DNA from: Alistipes communis
Lineage (GTDB): Bacteria; Bacteroidota; Bacteroidia; Bacteroidales; Rikenellaceae
Reading direction: 5' to 3'
NCBI RefSeq assembly: GCF_006542665.1
Contig: NZ_AP019735.1
Coordinates: 930,001 to 994,000 of the forward strand
DNA: 64,000 nucleotides
Below the pieces are notes generated by a model. That model saw only the letters and a list, made by a program, of their open reading frames with translations. It made no database searches and was not told the origin of the DNA. Positions 9,157-17,475 of the stretch are shown here, one piece after another. A program made the translations under genes and the position numbers. The first letter of the stretch is position 1. Each line of letters starts with the position of its first letter.

Positions 9157-12100
9157 TTAGAATTCGATCTTCACCCCGAACGTGTACCGTTTGGTGAGCG
9201 GGTACTTCATCACATTGTCGTTGGTGCGCGTACCGCCCGTTTCACGGTCTTCGTTCAGGTGCGAGAAGAGCCAGAGGTTGTTGCCCGATATGTAGAACCG
9301 CAACGAGGTGATTCCCGCCTTGCGCAGCCGCTCCGCCGTGAGGGTGTAGGCCAGTTCGGCGTTCTTGATACGCCACTGCGTGCCGTCGACCATGTTGAAG
9401 CTGCCCGAATGGACGCTCGCGCCGGAGCCCTTGTACACGGGATGATGATAGGTTCCGCCCTCCTGCGACCCCGGAAGCCACATGTCGCCCATGATGCTCG
9501 TGTCGAGTACGGTATAGTAATGCGGCGACGAGAATTCGCCCGCGCTTCTGACCAGCGTACAGTTGCGTGTACCGTAGAACTGCACCGAGAGACTGATGCC
9601 CTTCCACTCCGCGCCGACGGTGAAATTCATCGTATACTGCGGACGGTTGGGATAACCGTAGGGAACGATGTCGTTCGTATCGATCACGCCGTCGCCGTTG
9701 TAGTCGATCAGCTGGAGCATACCGACGTTGTTCCCCGACGTATTCTCGACCGCTGCCCCCGTATACATCTGGTCCCACGAGGTGATTACGCCGCTGTGGA
9801 GATAGGAGGTCTGCTGGCCGATCTGGTAACCGGCCTTCTTCTGGTATGCCGGCGTGAACTCGGGATCCTCCATGTAGACGATCTCGTCCTTTCCGTGCGA
9901 GAACATCGCCGTCGCGTAGTATTTGAGGCCGAACTTGGTCGAGTTGTTGTAGCGCATTTCGAGCTCCCAGCCGCGCTCCTTCGTCTTGCCGATATTGGCG
10001 GCCACGGGATCTGCACCGAACCAGGGCGGAATGTTGCGCTGGCTGGCGCTCATGAAGATGTCGTAGCGGCGCCCCCAGTAGTAGTCGAAGGTCAGCGACA
10101 GCGTATTCTTGAAGAAGGAGGCCTCCACGGCGAAATCGTTCTTCACGGCCGTCTCCCACTTGGCGTCGGGATTGCCGATGTTGGTGATGTGGAACCCCGA
10201 ATACTCGGGCCGCGAAGCGCTCGGACTACCCAGCCACGCTGTCGAGGTGGCCTTGCTCCACTGCGTCATGTAGAGCCAGCGGTTGATTCCCGAATCGCTG
10301 CCGACCTTTCCCCACGAGTAGCGGAACTTGAAGAGGTCGACGAACCGTTTGAGTTCGCTGCGGCGGAAGAAGGGCTCCTCGGAGAGTATCCAGCCGACGG
10401 CCGCCGACGGGAAGAACCCGAACTTGTTGCCTTTGGCGAATTTCTCGGAGCCGTTGTAGGCCGCATTGAACTCGAACAGGTACCTGTTGTCGAAGTCGTA
10501 GGTCGCACGCCCGGCCCACTCCTCGCGGTAGCTCGGGAAGGCGGAGCCCGCCGCATTCTCGATGCGCTTGAACAGGATCAGCCCCGACACTTTGTGGAGC
10601 CCGAACGTGCGGTTGTAGTTGAACTGCGCCTGGTACATCAGGTTCTTCGACATCTTGGGCGAGCCGCCGCTCGACCAGATGTTTTCGGTCGAAAGCGTAT
10701 ATTTGCCGAGCACGTAGTCGAAGCCGTATTTCGAGTTCGTATAGTCCGAGGGATAGTTGATCGTCTCCTCGCCGGTTTTCCAGTCGATGTATTTGGTAAT
10801 GGGGCGCGAGGCCGTGATGTTGGGCCCGATGCTCCAGTAGTAGTTCTGGAAATTGGCCATCGCGCGGAACGAAAGCCCCTTCGTCACGAAATCGAGTTTC
10901 TGGTTGAGCGTGAACGAGGTGTTGATGTCCATGCGCGTATGCCGTTCGAGACCGCTGAAATTGAAATACTCCACGGGGTTGTACATCGCGTATCCCGATT
11001 CGTTGTTGGCGAACGTCCCGTCCTCGTAGCGCACCGGATACTGGTCGGGACCCTTGGAGTAGATGCCGGGCCACAGGTAGGCCGGCGTGGCGGTCGTCGT
11101 GCGCTCGATGCCCCACGCGCCGTCGATATCCACGCTGATCGTCGTGGTGGCTGTGGGCTGGAAATCGAGGTTCGTACGGAAGTTGAAGCGCTTGTAGTCG
11201 TTCTTCGGGACATAGCCCTGGCCGAAGTCCTGACCTTTGAGCACGTCGCCGTCGTACACGTAGGCCAGCGAGCCGTAGTACTTGACGAATTTCGTACCGC
11301 CCCGCACGTCGAGTGCATAGCGCTGCGACCACGAATGCTTGCGCAGCATCTCGCTCTGCCAGTCGACATTGGGATAGAGGTAGGGGTTGTCGCCGTCGCG
11401 GTAGCGGCGCAGGATCTCGGTCGGCGTATATTCGCTCCAGAGGTCTCCGTTCATCGAGACCTGATTCTCGATGGCCTGGTTCCGGTACCACAGTCCGGTA
11501 TACGAATCGGCGTTCTTGGGCAGTTTCGACGACATTTTCAGCGTGACGTTGGCCGATGCCGAGAAGGTCGGGCTGCCCTCCTTGCCGCGTTTGGTGGTGA
11601 TGAGGATCACGCCGTTGCCGCCCCGCACGCCGAACACGGCCGTCGCCGAAGCGTCTTTCAGCACCGAGATGTTCTCGACTTCGCCCAAATCGATGTCGTT
11701 CATGCCGCGTTCGATGCCGTCGATGAGCACCAGCGGCGAAGCGTCGTTCCAGGTCGAAACCGTGCGGATGAAGATCTCCGCATCGTCCTGTCCCGGTTTG
11801 CCGGAGTAGTTGAGCGTGACGAGGCCCGGCACCAGACCGGTCAGGGCACTCGAAACGTTCGTCACGCCACCGGCCTTCATCAGTTCGTCGCCTTTCACCT
11901 GCGAAATGGCTCCGGTGACGCTCTGCTTGGTCTGTTTGCCGTATCCCACGACGACCACGTCGGAAAGCACCGTCGAGGTCTCCTGCAACGTGATGTTCAG
12001 CGGGGATTTCGTCGTAGCGTCGATCGGAACCTCGACGCTCTGCAACCCCACGTACGAGAAGACGAGAATTTCGCCGGGGGCCACGTCGATGACATACTGA

Positions 12101-12282
12101 CCGTCGAAATCGGTCGAGATGCCTCGCATCGTCCCCTTCACGACAGCCACTGCCCCGATTACCGGTCCGGACGAGTCGCAGACGCGTCCTGAAATCCGCA
12201 TCTGTTGGGCGAAAACCGACTGCGACACGAAAGCCAGCGCCACGGCAAAAAGCAATGACCTGATTGGTAGTTGTCTATTCAT
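9157..12282 (-). CDS. SusC/RagA family TonB-dependent transporter (first pair)
   Basis: 1041 residues. Signal peptide to about residue 25 (SQSVFAQQ), a carboxypeptidase-regulatory-like domain (about 29-100, ISGRVCDSSGPVIGAV), a canonical TonB-box region DVVVVGYGKQ near residue 110, and a plug domain with VLIDGIERGMNDIDLGEVEN and SVLKDASATAVFGVRGGNGV. The barrel ends TFGVKIEF. It is the first gene of the six-gene leftward block (SusC-SusD-SusC-SusD-DUF1735 type-GH49 type). A palindrome at 12475-12492, about 190 bases upstream of its start, is a likely regulator site. No clear TAnnTTTG box was found before it, so it may also be read from the ribokinase promoter. Confidence 0.95.
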   Translation of the reverse strand: MNRQLPIRSLLFAVALAFVSQSVFAQQMRISGRVCDSSGPVIGAVAVVKGTMRGISTDFDGQYVIDVAPGEILVFSYVGLQSVEVPIDATTKSPLNITLQETSTVLSDVVVVGYGKQTKQSVTGAISQVKGDELMKAGGVTNVSSALTGLVPGLVTLNYSGKPGQDDAEIFIRTVSTWNDASPLVLIDGIERGMNDIDLGEVENISVLKDASATAVFGVRGGNGVILITTKRGKEGSPTFSASANVTLKMSSKLPKNADSYTGLWYRNQAIENQVSMNGDLWSEYTPTEILRRYRDGDNPYLYPNVDWQSEMLRKHSWSQRYALDVRGGTKFVKYYGSLAYVYDGDVLKGQDFGQGYVPKNDYKRFNFRTNLDFQPTATTTISVDIDGAWGIERTTTATPAYLWPGIYSKGPDQYPVRYEDGTFANNESGYAMYNPVEYFNFSGLERHTRMDINTSFTLNQKLDFVTKGLSFRAMANFQNYYWSIGPNITASRPITKYIDWKTGEETINYPSDYTNSKYGFDYVLGKYTLSTENIWSSGGSPKMSKNLMYQAQFNYNRTFGLHKVSGLILFKRIENAAGSAFPSYREEWAGRATYDFDNRYLFEFNAAYNGSEKFAKGNKFGFFPSAAVGWILSEEPFFRRSELKRFVDLFKFRYSWGKVGSDSGINRWLYMTQWSKATSTAWLGSPSASRPEYSGFHITNIGNPDAKWETAVKNDFAVEASFFKNTLSLTFDYYWGRRYDIFMSASQRNIPPWFGADPVAANIGKTKERGWELEMRYNNSTKFGLKYYATAMFSHGKDEIVYMEDPEFTPAYQKKAGYQIGQQTSYLHSGVITSWDQMYTGAAVENTSGNNVGMLQLIDYNGDGVIDTNDIVPYGYPNRPQYTMNFTVGAEWKGISLSVQFYGTRNCTLVRSAGEFSSPHYYTVLDTSIMGDMWLPGSQEGGTYHHPVYKGSGASVHSGSFNMVDGTQWRIKNAELAYTLTAERLRKAGITSLRFYISGNNLWLFSHLNEDRETGGTRTNDNVMKYPLTKRYTFGVKIEF

Positions 12283-12474
12283 CTGTTTCTATTTGGTTGG
12301 TTTATAGGTTGATTCATCCTCCGACGGATGCCGCCTAGATCGCCGTATTCCGACGGCCCGCAGCCCGTTACCCGAACGTCCGCGCCGTCCGCCGGCGGCC
12401 GACCCGAAGTACGCATCGGGCCGGTCGCCGGATCGCACGACCCGCATTCTGCCGGAAAATTCCGCCCACGATTT

Positions 12475-12492
12475 TGCGCAAACCTTTGCGCA
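12475..12492. promoter_or_regulatory. Candidate LacI-type operator upstream of the SusC/D operon
   Basis: TGCGCAAACCTTTGCGCA: two perfectly complementary 8-base arms around CC. It matches the site at 16300-16317 at 14 of 18 positions. It lies in the 290-base gap between the ADP-ribosylglycohydrolase-like gene and susC, where no gene is seen. That it is bound by the LacI-family protein at 16428-17450 is inference. Confidence 0.65.
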
Positions 12493-12572
12493 CAGTTTCA
12501 CAGGAAATCCGTACGCCGACGAGTCCGGCCATGGGCGAAAAATCCCGACATGCGCTTCATAGCTTCCCCCGA

Positions 12573-14093
12573 CTATTTACGCGCATAGACCAATATCCCG
12601 TCCATGACGACGTTGGCGTGTTCCACCGGATTGAGCCAGCGAATCTTCATCGTATGGTCTCCTTCGGGAAGTTCGTAGTTCCAGTAGATGTCGAAACGGC
12701 GCCGCGCGAAATCGGCAGGCATCTCCACGATCTCCTTCCGCCCGTCGATCTCGACTTCGAGACGGGCGACATAGTCGTTCATCCCCTTCTTGGCACGCAC
12801 GCGCCCCGTACACACGACACCCGATCCGTTGAATTCGTGGACGAACTGCTTCTTGAAGTTGCGATAGGTGTCGGTCTTCTTGTAGACCAGACGAAGGCCC
12901 TCGAAACTCTGTTCGAAACGCACCGGCTGCGGGGTCTGCACACGGATGGCCACGTCGTCGGCACCGACTTTGCCGCCGCCCCGCTCGATCATCCGGAGTG
13001 CCTGACCGAAACTCATTTCATAAGCCCTGTCGAGCGAAATATCGGTGTGGGCGAAATCGATCTCCTCCACCTCGCGCAGCGGCTTCATCCACTTCTCGGG
13101 AATGTTGCTGTAACCGAGCATCGTCCCCAGGATACCGGCCGCCGTAGCGGGATTGCAGTCGGAATCGGCGCCGCAGCGCGTCGAGACTTCGAGTGTGCGA
13201 TCCATGTCGCCCGCGCCGTAGAGCAGCCCCATGACCACATAGGCCGAGTTGACGGAAGCCTCGATGTTGAACGGGTCTTTCACTCCCTTCGGACAGGTGA
13301 TCTCGTCGCACCATTTCTCTTCGATGAGCTTCCACGTGGTTTTCCAGTCGGCATTCTCCTTCGACCAGCGGATCGCGTCCGAGACGCACTGGTGATAGGT
13401 ACTCTCGGCCGGAATCGTTTTCAGGGCTTCGGTGACGATATATTCGATGTCGTCCGAGACGAACGCCAGCGCATACATGGCCGCCACGTAGACGCCGCCG
13501 TACCAGCCGTTGCCGTAGGTCATGATGTGGCCGATGCCGTCGCACACTTCGGCGGCAGAATTGGGCATACCGGGCGACATGAGTCCCGCGAAGTCGGCTT
13601 CGATCTGGAAATCGAGGTCGTCGGCGTGCGGATTATTCTTCCAGTGCCCGCTTTCGGGTGCTTTCATTCCGTTGAGAATATTGTAACGCGCCGCCTGATT
13701 GGCATGCCACAGCTTGTAGGAGGCATAGGCGAAGGCACTGGCCATCGAGTCGACGGGCACGTCGAGTCCGTACTTGTCGTAAACCTCGACGAAGGTCAGA
13801 TCCATGTAGACGTCGTCGTACAGGCCGGGCTCGTTGTCGTACCACCATTTGATATAGTTGTCGGGCCACGGGATCTCGTACTCGTCGGGAATGATCGTCC
13901 CGTTGTACTTGAATTCGGTCGGACCCCCGTAGGTGCAGCCGAAAGTCTGTCCGGCCCAACCGCCCTTGATCTTGTCCAGCAGCACTTCTCTGGACAGCGT
14001 TACGGTATCGGCCGTCGCGCCGCCGCAACCGGTCGCCAGCAGCACGACGGCCGCCAACGACGCAAACATCGAGTTTTTCCAGTTCATTTTCAT
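12573..14093 (-). CDS. Exported ADP-ribosylglycohydrolase (DraG/ARH) family lipoprotein
   Basis: 506 residues with lipoprotein signal (LLATGC, Cys23), so it should act in the periplasm or on the envelope. ARH-fold motifs are visible: LLDKIKGGWAGQTFGC (about 38-53), an acidic metal cluster YDDVYMDLT (about 92-100), and GADSDCNPATAAGILGTMLG, equivalent to the conserved G-D-S-D-T segment. A C-terminal part of about 100 residues looks like a beta-sandwich. Known ARH enzymes release ADP-ribose or ribose from N- or O-glycosidic bonds. With ribokinase and a sugar transporter upstream, release of ribose from a nucleoside-like or ribosylated substrate is a reasonable inference. An ARH-family protein also occurs in the Bacteroides thetaiotaomicron rus locus. 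Confidence 0.8.
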   Translation of the reverse strand: MKMNWKNSMFASLAAVVLLATGCGGATADTVTLSREVLLDKIKGGWAGQTFGCTYGGPTEFKYNGTIIPDEYEIPWPDNYIKWWYDNEPGLYDDVYMDLTFVEVYDKYGLDVPVDSMASAFAYASYKLWHANQAARYNILNGMKAPESGHWKNNPHADDLDFQIEADFAGLMSPGMPNSAAEVCDGIGHIMTYGNGWYGGVYVAAMYALAFVSDDIEYIVTEALKTIPAESTYHQCVSDAIRWSKENADWKTTWKLIEEKWCDEITCPKGVKDPFNIEASVNSAYVVMGLLYGAGDMDRTLEVSTRCGADSDCNPATAAGILGTMLGYSNIPEKWMKPLREVEEIDFAHTDISLDRAYEMSFGQALRMIERGGGKVGADDVAIRVQTPQPVRFEQSFEGLRLVYKKTDTYRNFKKQFVHEFNGSGVVCTGRVRAKKGMNDYVARLEVEIDGRKEIVEMPADFARRRFDIYWNYELPEGDHTMKIRWLNPVEHANVVMDGILVYARK

Positions 14094-14134
14094 ATCGTAG
14101 TGAGATTTTGGTTATCGGTTCGTTTTCAACAGCC

Positions 14135-14191
14135 GTTTTCCCGCCCGCATGGCCCGAGCAGGTCCGGCACTACGCGCGGCTCAACGAAAAC
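14135..14191. repeat. Dispersed intergenic repeat, copy 1
   Basis: Lies between the transporter stop and the ADP-ribosylglycohydrolase-like start. It begins CGTTTTCCCGCC and ends CTCAACGAAAAC, with the shared internal segment GTCCGGC. It is clearly related to the copies at 15257, 38993, 39072, 41096 and 51489. The ends pair over six bases (GTTTTC/GAAAAC). Confidence 0.65.
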
Positions 14192-14210
14192 AGCGATTTC
14201 GTGCCCGCGA

Positions 14211-15221
14211 TCAGTTGCCGCCCGAAAGGATAATCAGCCCCAACCCCGCGATGAAGAAGAGGAACATCACGCCCAGCAGCGTATTGACCGAGCGGTCGGC
14301 GCCCTTGAACTCTTTCCAGATGAAGACGCCCCAGACCGCGGCGATCATCGGAGCGCCCTGCCCCAGCGCATACGATATCGCGGCACCGGCCTTGCCGGCC
14401 GCGATGTAGCTGAACGCCGTGCCGAGACACCAGACGGCGCCGCCCAGCATCCCGACCAGATGCGTCGTGCCGCTGCCGGTGAAATACTCCCGATAGGAGA
14501 CGGGCGCACCGACGAACGGCCGCTTCATCACATAGGTATTGAAGACGAAGTTGCTCAGCAGCACGCCGGCCGAAAGGATGAACAGCGCGCTGTAAGGCGT
14601 CAGCATGCCGGCCGTGGGGTTCTCAAAATGGTCGAGATCCATCGCCGCGGCGACGAACCGGTAGAAAAACGACATCAGTACGCCGGCCACCATCGCCAGC
14701 ACGATGCCCTTGCGGCTGTTCGAGTTGCCGCCCGCACCCTTCTGCATTCGTCCCGAAGCGATGCCGTTGCAGACGATCGCCGCCACGATCAGCGCCACGC
14801 CGACGAACAGAATCACAGGATCGCCTTTCGGCGCACCCGCATAGTTGATGATCACGCCGAGAACCAGCGCGAGGCCCACGCCCAGCGGGAATGCGACGGC
14901 CATGCCGGCCAGCGCGGTCGAGGCGGAGAGCAGGATATTCGATGCGTTGAAGATCACGCCGCCCAACAGTGCGCTCGCGATATTGGCTCCGGAGGCCTGT
15001 CCCAGATCTTGCAGGAACGGCCGGCCTTCGGAACCGAAGCTCCCCATCGTCAGCGAAAGGATCAGCGCGAAGAGGAACATGCCGATCACATAGTCCCAGT
15101 AGAAGAGTTCGTAACGCCAGGTTTTGGCGGCCATTTTCTGGGTGTTGCCCCAGGAGCCCCAGCACAACATCGTCACGAAACAGAAGACGACGGCCAGTGC
15201 GTAACTGTCGACAATAAACAT
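14211..15221 (-). CDS. GRP/RhaT-type sugar permease (DMT superfamily)
   Basis: A 336-residue integral membrane protein with about ten hydrophobic segments from residue 8 to the C-terminus. The start MFIVDSYALAVVFCFVTMLCWGSWGNTQKMAAK, with its GSWGN motif, is typical of the glucose/ribose uptake (GRP) and RhaT-like permeases of the drug/metabolite superfamily. These bring sugars across the inner membrane. It lies between ribokinase and the exported glycohydrolase, which fits ribose import (inference). The gaps on both sides each hold a copy of the dispersed 60-base repeat. Confidence 0.8.
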   Translation of the reverse strand: MFIVDSYALAVVFCFVTMLCWGSWGNTQKMAAKTWRYELFYWDYVIGMFLFALILSLTMGSFGSEGRPFLQDLGQASGANIASALLGGVIFNASNILLSASTALAGMAVAFPLGVGLALVLGVIINYAGAPKGDPVILFVGVALIVAAIVCNGIASGRMQKGAGGNSNSRKGIVLAMVAGVLMSFFYRFVAAAMDLDHFENPTAGMLTPYSALFILSAGVLLSNFVFNTYVMKRPFVGAPVSYREYFTGSGTTHLVGMLGGAVWCLGTAFSYIAAGKAGAAISYALGQGAPMIAAVWGVFIWKEFKGADRSVNTLLGVMFLFFIAGLGLIILSGGN

Positions 15222-15256
15222 AGGTTGAAGTTTTAGTTGGTGTTTCAGTTGGTTTT

Positions 15257-15321
15257 TCTTCGTTTTCTCGCCTCGTCATAACCCGAACTGCGTCCGGCTT
15301 CGCTTTCGGCTTATCGAAAAA
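15257..15321. repeat. Dispersed intergenic repeat, copy 2
   Basis: Between the ribokinase stop and the transporter start. It begins CTTCGTTTTCTCGCCTCG and ends GGCTTATCGAAAAA. Its closest relative in the window is the reverse complement of the copy at 41096-41161. End pairing is weaker here (five bases). Confidence 0.65.
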
Positions 15322-15332
15322 GCCGGTAACGA

Positions 15333-16253
15333 TTACGGTTCGGGGCGATCGAGCGAATCGAGTTCGGCACGCGTCGGGATCGAGCTTTGCGCACCCATCC
15401 GGGCCACGGAGATCGCCGAGGCGCACGTGGCGAAACGGACGGCCTCGACCAGCGTCCGCCCCTCGGCCAGCCCCACGCACAGCGCACCGTTGAACACGTC
15501 GCCGGCCGCGGTAGTGTCCACGGCGTCGACCCTGTGCGCCGGAATACGCTCCGACACCTCGCCGGAGCGGACGAGCGCCCCCAGCGAACCCAGCGTAACG
15601 ACGACGTTGCGGACGCCGCGCGCCAGCAGCACGTCGGCCGCACGCTCAGCGCCCTCCCAGCCGTCGACAACCACGCCGGTCAACAACTGGCTCTCGCTGC
15701 GATTGGGGGTGATCATGTAGAGCCCCGACAGCAACCCGTCCGACAGAACGGCAGCCGGAGCGGGATTGAGGATCACCTTCGTCCCCGCCTCGCGGGCGAT
15801 CGCGGCAGCGTATTCGACAGCGGGCATCGGAATCTCCAACTGCATGAGCAGGTACTCCGAACGGCGGATCGCATCCGCCACCGCATCGATGTCGGCGGGA
15901 GTCAGCCGGTCATTGGCGCCCGGAGCCACCACGATGCAGTTCTCGCCCGCGGCGTCGACCGTGATAAGCGCCATTCCCGACGGGGCGGCCCCGTCCTTTA
16001 TAATATAGGAGATGTCGATGCCGTCCCGCGCGTAGGATTCGAGCGAACGCTGCCCGAACATGTCGTCGCCGATCTTGGCCACGAACTTCACGCCGCCGCC
16101 GATCCGGGCGACCGCCACGGCCTGATTGGCCCCCTTGCCGCCGGCATTCATCATGAATGTCCCGCCCAGCACCGTTTCGCCCGGGTCGGGAATACGATTC
16201 GTTTTTATCAGCAGATCCGTGTTCGAACTGCCGATCACCATGATTTTTTCCAT
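15333..16253 (-). CDS. rbsK: Ribokinase (PfkB family)
   Basis: A 306-residue ribokinase: ATP-dependent phosphorylation of D-ribose to ribose 5-phosphate in the cytoplasm. It has the N-terminal PfkB signature (NAGGKGANQAVAVARIGG, about 37-54), the phosphate-binding region NPAPA, TPNRSE, and the catalytic DTTAAGDVFNGAL with its active-site Asp. Length is normal for the family. It is the first gene of the leftward operon. Its promoter -7 box (16316-16323) overlaps a candidate LacI operator, so it is probably repressed without ligand. Confidence 0.93.
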   Translation of the reverse strand: MEKIMVIGSSNTDLLIKTNRIPDPGETVLGGTFMMNAGGKGANQAVAVARIGGGVKFVAKIGDDMFGQRSLESYARDGIDISYIIKDGAAPSGMALITVDAAGENCIVVAPGANDRLTPADIDAVADAIRRSEYLLMQLEIPMPAVEYAAAIAREAGTKVILNPAPAAVLSDGLLSGLYMITPNRSESQLLTGVVVDGWEGAERAADVLLARGVRNVVVTLGSLGALVRSGEVSERIPAHRVDAVDTTAAGDVFNGALCVGLAEGRTLVEAVRFATCASAISVARMGAQSSIPTRAELDSLDRPEP

Positions 16254-16299
16254 CCTGAAGAATTATAAGTTCACTTGTTGAAGTAGTCTTTTTCCGCGC

Positions 16300-16317
16300 G
16301 ACGCAAACGTTTGTGCA
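16300..16317. promoter_or_regulatory. Candidate LacI-type operator on the ribokinase promoter
   Basis: GACGCAAACGTTTGTGCA, with a perfect core CAAACGTTTG. It matches the palindrome at 12475-12492 at 14 of 18 positions. It covers the expected transcription start and part of the -7 box of the leftward ribokinase promoter and lies about 60 bases upstream of the lacI -7 box. Autoregulation and repression of the operon are inferred. Confidence 0.7.
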
Positions 16318-16323
16318 AATATA
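16316..16323 (-). promoter_or_regulatory. Ribokinase operon promoter, -7 box
   Basis: Reads TATATTTG on the minus strand, matching the Bacteroidota consensus TAnnTTTG, about 63 bases before the ribokinase ATG. It overlaps the operator candidate by two bases. Confidence 0.7.
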
Positions 16324-16375
16324 CGCTATTTAGTCAGAAAAAAAACAGATTTCGTCTTTTTTTATGAAAAAATCC

Positions 16376-16383
16376 TATCTTTG
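16376..16383 (+). promoter_or_regulatory. lacI-type regulator promoter, -7 box
   Basis: TATCTTTG, a full match to TAnnTTTG, 45 bases before the chosen ATG at 16428. A T-rich stretch lies upstream, around 16354-16363. Confidence 0.7.
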
Positions 16384-16427
16384 TGCCAGAAAATCGATCT
16401 TCACACCCCGAAACAGGCCTTTCACCG

Positions 16428-17450
16428 ATGCGAAAAGAGACTCTGATAACGTTGTCCCGACGAACCGGATTTTCCGTTTCGACGGTCTCCCGCGTGCTCA
16501 ACGGCAAAGCCAACAAGTACAGGATCAGCGAGAAAACCGTCAAGCTCATCACCGAAGAGGCCAACAGTCGAAATTACAAGCCGAGTCTGCTGGCCAAAGG
16601 TTTGCGCACGCAGAAAACCAACACGATCGGACTGCTCGTGCCGGGGATCGACAACCCCTACTTCGCCAACATCGCCAGCACCGTCATCAGCGAAACGAGC
16701 CGGCTCGGCTACACGACCGTGCTGGTCGACACGATGGGCGCCCCCGACCTCGAACGGGCCGGTGTCGAATCGCTCGTATCGCGCATGGTCGACGGCATCA
16801 TCGTCGTGCCGAGCGGGCAGGAACCCGACGCGCTGGAATCGATCGACCGCAACCGCACGCCGGTGGTGCTCATCGACCGCTATTTCGAACCGACGGCGCT
16901 CCCCTACGTCACGACGAACAACTACGAAGGCGGGCTCAACGCCACGAAATATCTCATCGGATTCGGCCATAGGGACATCCTATGTATCAGGGGAGTACCC
17001 CACTCGATGCCCGCACGCGAACGCGAGCGGGGCTATCTCGACGCACTGCGCGAGGCGGGATTGGAGGATCGCGCCCGCATCGCGGGCAACGACTTCTCGA
17101 TCCAGAACGGGTATCTCGAAACGAAGTTCGCGCTGAGCGGATCGGCACGCCCCACGGCGATCTTCGCCATGAGCAACACCATCCTGCTGGGGACGATCAA
17201 GGCAATCAAGGAGTCGGGACTTCGGATTCCCGACGACATCTCGGTCGTCTCGTTCGACAACTACACCTACCTCGACTACCTCGATCCGGCCATCACGCGC
17301 GTGAGCCAGCGCATCAGCGAAATGGGTGCCCTGGCCGTAAAGATCCTCCTGCAACGGATCGAAGGCACGGGCAACGACGATGCGAAGATCCAGCTCTCGC
17401 CGCAGCTCATCGTCTGCAACTCGGTCGCGCACGCACACGGCGAGAAATAG
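16428..17450 (+). CDS. LacI family transcriptional regulator
   Basis: 340 residues from the ATG at 16428. An in-frame GTG at 16383 falls on the -7 box and is rejected. The N-terminal helix-turn-helix TLSRRTGFSVSTVSRVLNG (about 6-24) is classic LacI, followed by hinge and core: TNTIGLLVPGIDNPYFANI, then VSFDNYTYLDYLDPAITRV near the C-terminus. The core is the periplasmic-binding-protein fold that senses a sugar or sugar phosphate. It is divergent from ribokinase and 26 bases upstream of the GH38 gene. Two matching palindromes nearby are likely binding sites. The ligand is unknown; ribose or a derivative is plausible. Confidence 0.92.
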   Translation: MRKETLITLSRRTGFSVSTVSRVLNGKANKYRISEKTVKLITEEANSRNYKPSLLAKGLRTQKTNTIGLLVPGIDNPYFANIASTVISETSRLGYTTVLVDTMGAPDLERAGVESLVSRMVDGIIVVPSGQEPDALESIDRNRTPVVLIDRYFEPTALPYVTTNNYEGGLNATKYLIGFGHRDILCIRGVPHSMPARERERGYLDALREAGLEDRARIAGNDFSIQNGYLETKFALSGSARPTAIFAMSNTILLGTIKAIKESGLRIPDDISVVSFDNYTYLDYLDPAITRVSQRISEMGALAVKILLQRIEGTGNDDAKIQLSPQLIVCNSVAHAHGEK

Positions 17451-17475
17451 GCAATCCAATCATTTTCAACCTAAT

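Noticed and set aside
9118..12192. A long open frame opposite the first susC
   Set aside because: Same cause: the minus strand encodes a complete SusC with all domains.
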